64,000 nt of DNA from Leuctra nigra (Eukaryota; Arthropoda; Insecta; Plecoptera; Leuctridae): the NCBI GenBank assembly GCA_934045905.1, contig OW203768.1, positions 11,064,316-11,128,315 of the forward strand, written 5' to 3'. Both the position numbers and the translations under genes were made by a program. This document shows, piece by piece, positions 60,638 through 64,000 of the stretch; positions within the stretch are counted from its first letter, which is position 1; each line of letters opens with the position of its first letter. The notes below the pieces were generated by a model. That model was not told where the DNA came from, made no database searches, and worked only from the letters and a program-made list of their open reading frames with translations.

Positions 60638-60886
60638 TAATGAACTCACCTAAGACTCACTCATTATCCATTTTGTGTTTGTAACAAATCTATTATAAAA
60701 AAACTAACGCCATTACCAACAAATTTCAAACGTTCACTATCATAATTATTTTCTGCTTTAACTTAAAAACAAATCCGACAGATTTCTTAGCATTGCAATT
60801 TCATTACTTCAAAGTTACTTCAAAATACGTGACTCGATCATAATTAGCCTAAAACTGAATAACGTCTATAGGTACGATTAATTTTG

Positions 60887-60892
60887 TTTAAT
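60887..60892 (-). promoter_or_regulatory. T9 poly(A) signal variant ATTAAA
   Basis: At the site where T7 and T8 have AATAAA, T9 reads ATTAAA, the common second-best signal, 85 bases past its stop. Confidence 0.45.
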
Positions 60893-60976
60893 AGAATCAT
60901 AGAGTTGCATAACTAAACATATTTAAATCCCTGTTTACAATAATATTTGCAATGATTTGGACTGAGGATGACACTT

Positions 60977-63893
60977 TTACGCATCCTGAGGCGTTATTGG
61001 TCTCCCTTGTTGAGGATAAACTGCCATTGGCCGAATACTCTCATAGTAGCGGTAGACAGGTAGAGTGCAGCCTAACAAAGCACCTGAAACAATAAAGAAC
61101 AAGACATGTATTAGTTTCAATCAGTTGCTACATCAAATTAATTCGTACAATATTTGGAATTTATTAAATATGTAGTATTTCATAATTATTGAGAGGTCGG
61201 GAACAAGACCGAGACAAATCAATGACACTTGTTTTTGAAACTAAGTGCACTATAGTGCGCGGTGGCGACATAAACCGGTCAAGTCGATTTGTCATGTTCA
61301 TGCTACCTCCTCCCCCTCACCAACAATTGCACTTTTCCTTCTTTTTTACGCTCTCGTTTTAGTAATCTCGATGTCATATTTCGTTATTTTATATTTTCTC
61401 ATTTTCCGGTGAAACCAAGAGGATCTTGCTAAAAATCAATATGTAAACAAACACGATAGCAATGTATCTTTTTGAAGAAAAAAGTTCCGCTTCTTCGTTT
61501 GACTAGAAATTCAAAAATAGCATAAACAAAACAAAATATTTTAAAAGAAGCCTACCTAATAGCTTAATTATCTTCTTCTTCTTCTTCTTCTATCCTGGAT
61601 TAGGCATAAATGCCTGTTCCGGTTCCAAATGTTATGTCACCATCGTTTTCTGGGCCGCCCTACATCTCTTCTTCCTCCTGGCTGGTAACGGAGAATGCTT
61701 CGAGGAATTCTCGCAGGTGGCATTCGACCAAGATGCTGCTTCCAATTTGCTTTGCCCATTTCAATTTTGTCGAGCACGGAATAAATACCAAGTTCCTGTC
61801 TTATATCTTCATTGCGTATTCTATCCTCTCTGGTGCATCCCTTCACTGATCGTAAAAATCTCATCTCTGTGGCCTGTATTCTGCTCAAATCTTTTGTTGT
61901 TGTCACCCAGTTTCCGAGCCATAAAGAAGAGTAGGGACTGCCATCACCTTATAAAATTTAAGTTGTGTGTCTCTCCTAGTCTTACTTCTAAGAGTTCTTC
62001 CGATGGTTCCACACATGTATTGATATTTGTTCAACTTGTTACGAACGTCGATGTCATAATCATACGTAATGCTGCAACCTAAGTATGTGAAATGTGATAC
62101 TTGCTCTAGGGTGTAGTCATTTATTAAAATTTTTGTACGTACTGGGTCCTTTCCTTTAAAAGCCATTGTTTTCGTCTTCTTCAAAGAGATCGTCAAATTA
62201 TATAAATTACTGAGTCTGTGCAAGTTAAACATAGATCTTTGGAGTTCATCCTCTGTTTCCTGAACAATTACTTGATCATCCGCAAATAACATGGTATTCA
62301 AAGACATGTGTTGGTTGACCTGAATTCCAGGATGTACATTGTCTTTCCATCTTCTAACCAGGTCATCCAAATATATATTAAATAGTGAAGGTGACATACT
62401 ACATCCCTGTCTCACTCCCTGATTTATAATAATATCTTTGGAAAGAGTTTTTCCCGAGTCTACGACAATCTTGGTTTGATGATATAGACTTCTTATAACT
62501 TGAATTAAATGTCTGGGAAAGCTTTCTGGGAAAGCTTATAATTAAGCTTAATTATAAATGGATGAAATACTGAAAGTTGAAAGTCAAGAAAGCGAATAAA
62601 ACTCACAATATATCAGGAAGCTTATTACGATCCAGACGATGCCGACGATGAGTCGAGTATCGTAATAATGTCTCCGGTAAATCTTGTCCTCTTTCTTCCA
62701 TCTTTCGTTAAGAAACAGATAAAATGCCAAGGCAGCGAGAGCGACGATGAGCTGGACCGTGGAACAGGAGACGTTGTAGATGGTGAAGCAGAGCAAGAAG
62801 CCGGGTGATGCTTCCATGTTGCGGGGCCTCTGTACGTGGCAAGTGAAAAGACGCGGTCACATAATGGCGGATAACTTGTTTTATTTTATTTATTTATTTC
62901 TCAGCCATTTGGTCACATCATTTTTTAGAATTTAATGTGTAAATGTTATCAATAAAATTAATAACAGGTCAAAAAGTATTTAAATTAATAATGCACCACA
63001 AAAACGCTAAAAGCTTAGTAAAAACAAGGTTAGAATTCATGAATCCGTCAGTCGAATAAAATTATTTTTCTAGCAGCATGATTGTAAGTTCACTTTTAAA
63101 AACATCACTTGTCTTGGAGTTTTTTTTTATTGTTTCTGGGATTTTGTTATATTGGGATGTTTTGTTGGGATTTCTCCTTTTGGTTCTTTTGGCACGGACA
63201 TCTGTTTTTTTCTGTTACTGCCGGTATACAGGTCACAGTTTTTCTTCGATCGAGCTGAAATTTTGCATACATGTTCGGACCATCTCTGGGCGTTGCAGGC
63301 CCTATTTTTTTTTTGAAATCCGCTTATTGGTTCAAAATTAAAAATCAAATATTTCGATAAGTTGATCCCATCAATTTGAAATTTTGTCAAATCATTGCTA
63401 CCAACAATGTCTCAAATCCTACAAAGTTTCAGCCAAATCCTCCAATGTGTTAAAATTTAAATAATATCTTCCGATTGATCGAAAAGGAAACAACATTATC
63501 TTTACTTTTGCACATTTTAAGCCCAATCAGTAAAAGTGTTTACTGTAATTTTAGGAGGTTAGTATGGGTTGTCAAAAGAGATTTTTGGAAAAAGTACATA
63601 ATAGGTAGGAAAGTCACGACACAATGGATCTGTTATTCAGCCAGAGATATGGAGATTGGAAAGTTGCAAAGAGAACGTTTTGTGTCGTATCGTGTATCGT
63701 GTATGGCTGGGGATGTTGCACATTTCTGTGCTCGCTCATCAACGCGTTACTGAGCGTTTTCCTAGTTAGTACTCATGTTGCGCAATACTTACTGCGCAAG
63801 TCACGGCTGAGATCAGGATGGAGGCTGCTACAATCAGGCCGATATTCTTACCCATAAAGAAAAGAGTCGCCCAGTCCAAAAAGGGCCATATAT
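60977..63893 (-). CDS. T9: four-helix membrane protein, 3' part (exons 3-5)
   Basis: Minus-strand exons: E3 63793-63893, E4 62607-62829, E5 60977-61083 (stop TAA at 60977); E1 and E2 lie beyond the right edge. All three are in frame with phases 0 and 1. E3 reads IWPFLDWATLFF then GKNIGLIVAASILI (helix 2). E4 begins RPRNMEASPG, then helix 3 (QLIVALAALAFYLFL), a charged loop (NERWKKEDKIYRRHYYD) and helix 4. E5 gives LPVYRYYESIRPMAVYP and ends RPITPQDA. The AVYP after the Arg-Pro recalls the AVYP in the LAPTM4 tail (remembered, not searched). A LINE fragment lies in intron 4 on the same strand. Confidence 0.82.
61571..62520 (-). pseudogene. Decayed non-LTR retrotransposon (LINE) reverse transcriptase fragment
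   Basis: Minus strand. The frame at 62415-61903 reads GVRQGCSMSPSLFNIYLDDL, then LFADDQVIV with the catalytic F-A-D-D box, then LKKTKTM and YLGCSI, and ends YGSETG followed by TGA. The frame at 61906-61637 continues WVTTTKDLSRIQATEMRFLR and on to GRPRKRW. A 1-bp loss joins the two frames at about 61905, so the element is dead. Upstream coding traces (VIRSLYHQTKIVV) reach about 62520, where it is truncated. The 3' end is a short (GAA)n tail (61571-61591). The palm/thumb order and the R-P-R-K-R-W end are typical of insect LINEs; the clade is not fixed. It lies in T9 intron 4. Confidence 0.88.
62876..63075. other. AT-rich block with (TTTA)n, possible retroelement tail
   Basis: TTTTATTTTATTTATTTATT followed by CAGCCATTTGGTCACATCA. 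It resembles a short retroelement 3' end, but no other copy in the window confirms this. Confidence 0.25.
63130..63765. repeat. Dispersed GAGCGAGC-end repeat, copy R6, inverted (T9 intron 3)
   Basis: Contains CGATCGAGCTGAAATTTTGC, TCAAATCCTACAAAGTTTCA and, at its right end, GCTCGCTCATCAACGCGTTA. Same orientation as R3. The left end is truncated. Confidence 0.55.
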
Positions 63894-64000
63894 CTAGAGG
63901 CAAAGAGAAAAATGTACACTATAGTAATTTCACTTATGCACTTATACTTCTAGTTTTAGGTAGTGAAATATCACTATTAAGATCAAGATCAGGTTGGTAA

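Noticed and set aside
61610..62082. Plus-strand ORFs of 79 and 121 codons
   Set aside because: They are antisense shadows of the LINE reverse transcriptase on the minus strand.
1..64000. tRNA, rRNA or other structured RNA genes
   Set aside because: I saw no convincing cloverleaf with A and B boxes and no rRNA-like block. The palindromes present are better explained as mobile-element ends.

Overview
The window looks like nuclear DNA of an arthropod, most likely an insect; a hemipteran is only a guess. The grounds are GT-AG introns, short exons, AT-rich sequence, many small terminal-inverted-repeat (TIR) elements, a decayed LINE reverse transcriptase, and no operons or Shine-Dalgarno starts. 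No long ORF spans a gene. Every gene had to be assembled from five short exons on the minus strand.

Layout: nine tandem paralogues lie head to tail, all on the minus strand. I label them T1 to T9 (my labels, not gene symbols). T1 (1-1587) runs off the left edge, T9 (60977-63893) runs off the right, and T2 to T8 have all five exons in the window. Intron phases are the same throughout (0, 1, 0, 1). Each encodes about 164-222 residues with four predicted membrane helices, usually a short N-terminal tail (Cys-rich in some), and a YxYY-type basic motif after the last helix. The layout resembles LAPTM4-like lysosomal tetraspan proteins, but this is inference. T4/T5 form one close pair, T6-T9 another subgroup (shared PRTPQDA-type C-terminus), and T2 and T3 are more divergent.

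The outstanding feature is in T4. The last 12 bases of its intron 3 plus the first 126 bases of exon 4 are tandemly repeated as a 138-bp unit: 113 extra copies over 15.6 kb (12241-27833), with higher-order structure. In the same gene the 3' half of exon 1 with its splice donor is repeated about ten times (29132-29624). Thus both a splice-donor edge and a splice-acceptor edge of one gene have been amplified. Every extra exon-4 copy ends in an in-frame TAG whose AG is also the next copy's candidate acceptor, so the full-length T4 protein needs a 16.1-kb intron that ignores 113 look-alike acceptors.

The introns and intergenic DNA are full of non-autonomous mobile elements. A composite element of 1.3-1.9 kb (7638-8923, 39201-41055, 53377-54716) has a hairpin end, a body of monomers carrying ACCGGAAGTGACGTCAT (an ETS site joined to a CRE), and a near-perfect palindrome at the other end; its central spacer is inverted in one copy. 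There are also a hAT-type MITE with an 8-bp target duplication and a paralogous empty site, several other TIR elements, a dispersed family marked by GAGCGAGCG-type ends, and a frameshifted LINE fragment in T9 intron 4. T8 has an apparent 1-bp deletion in exon 1.
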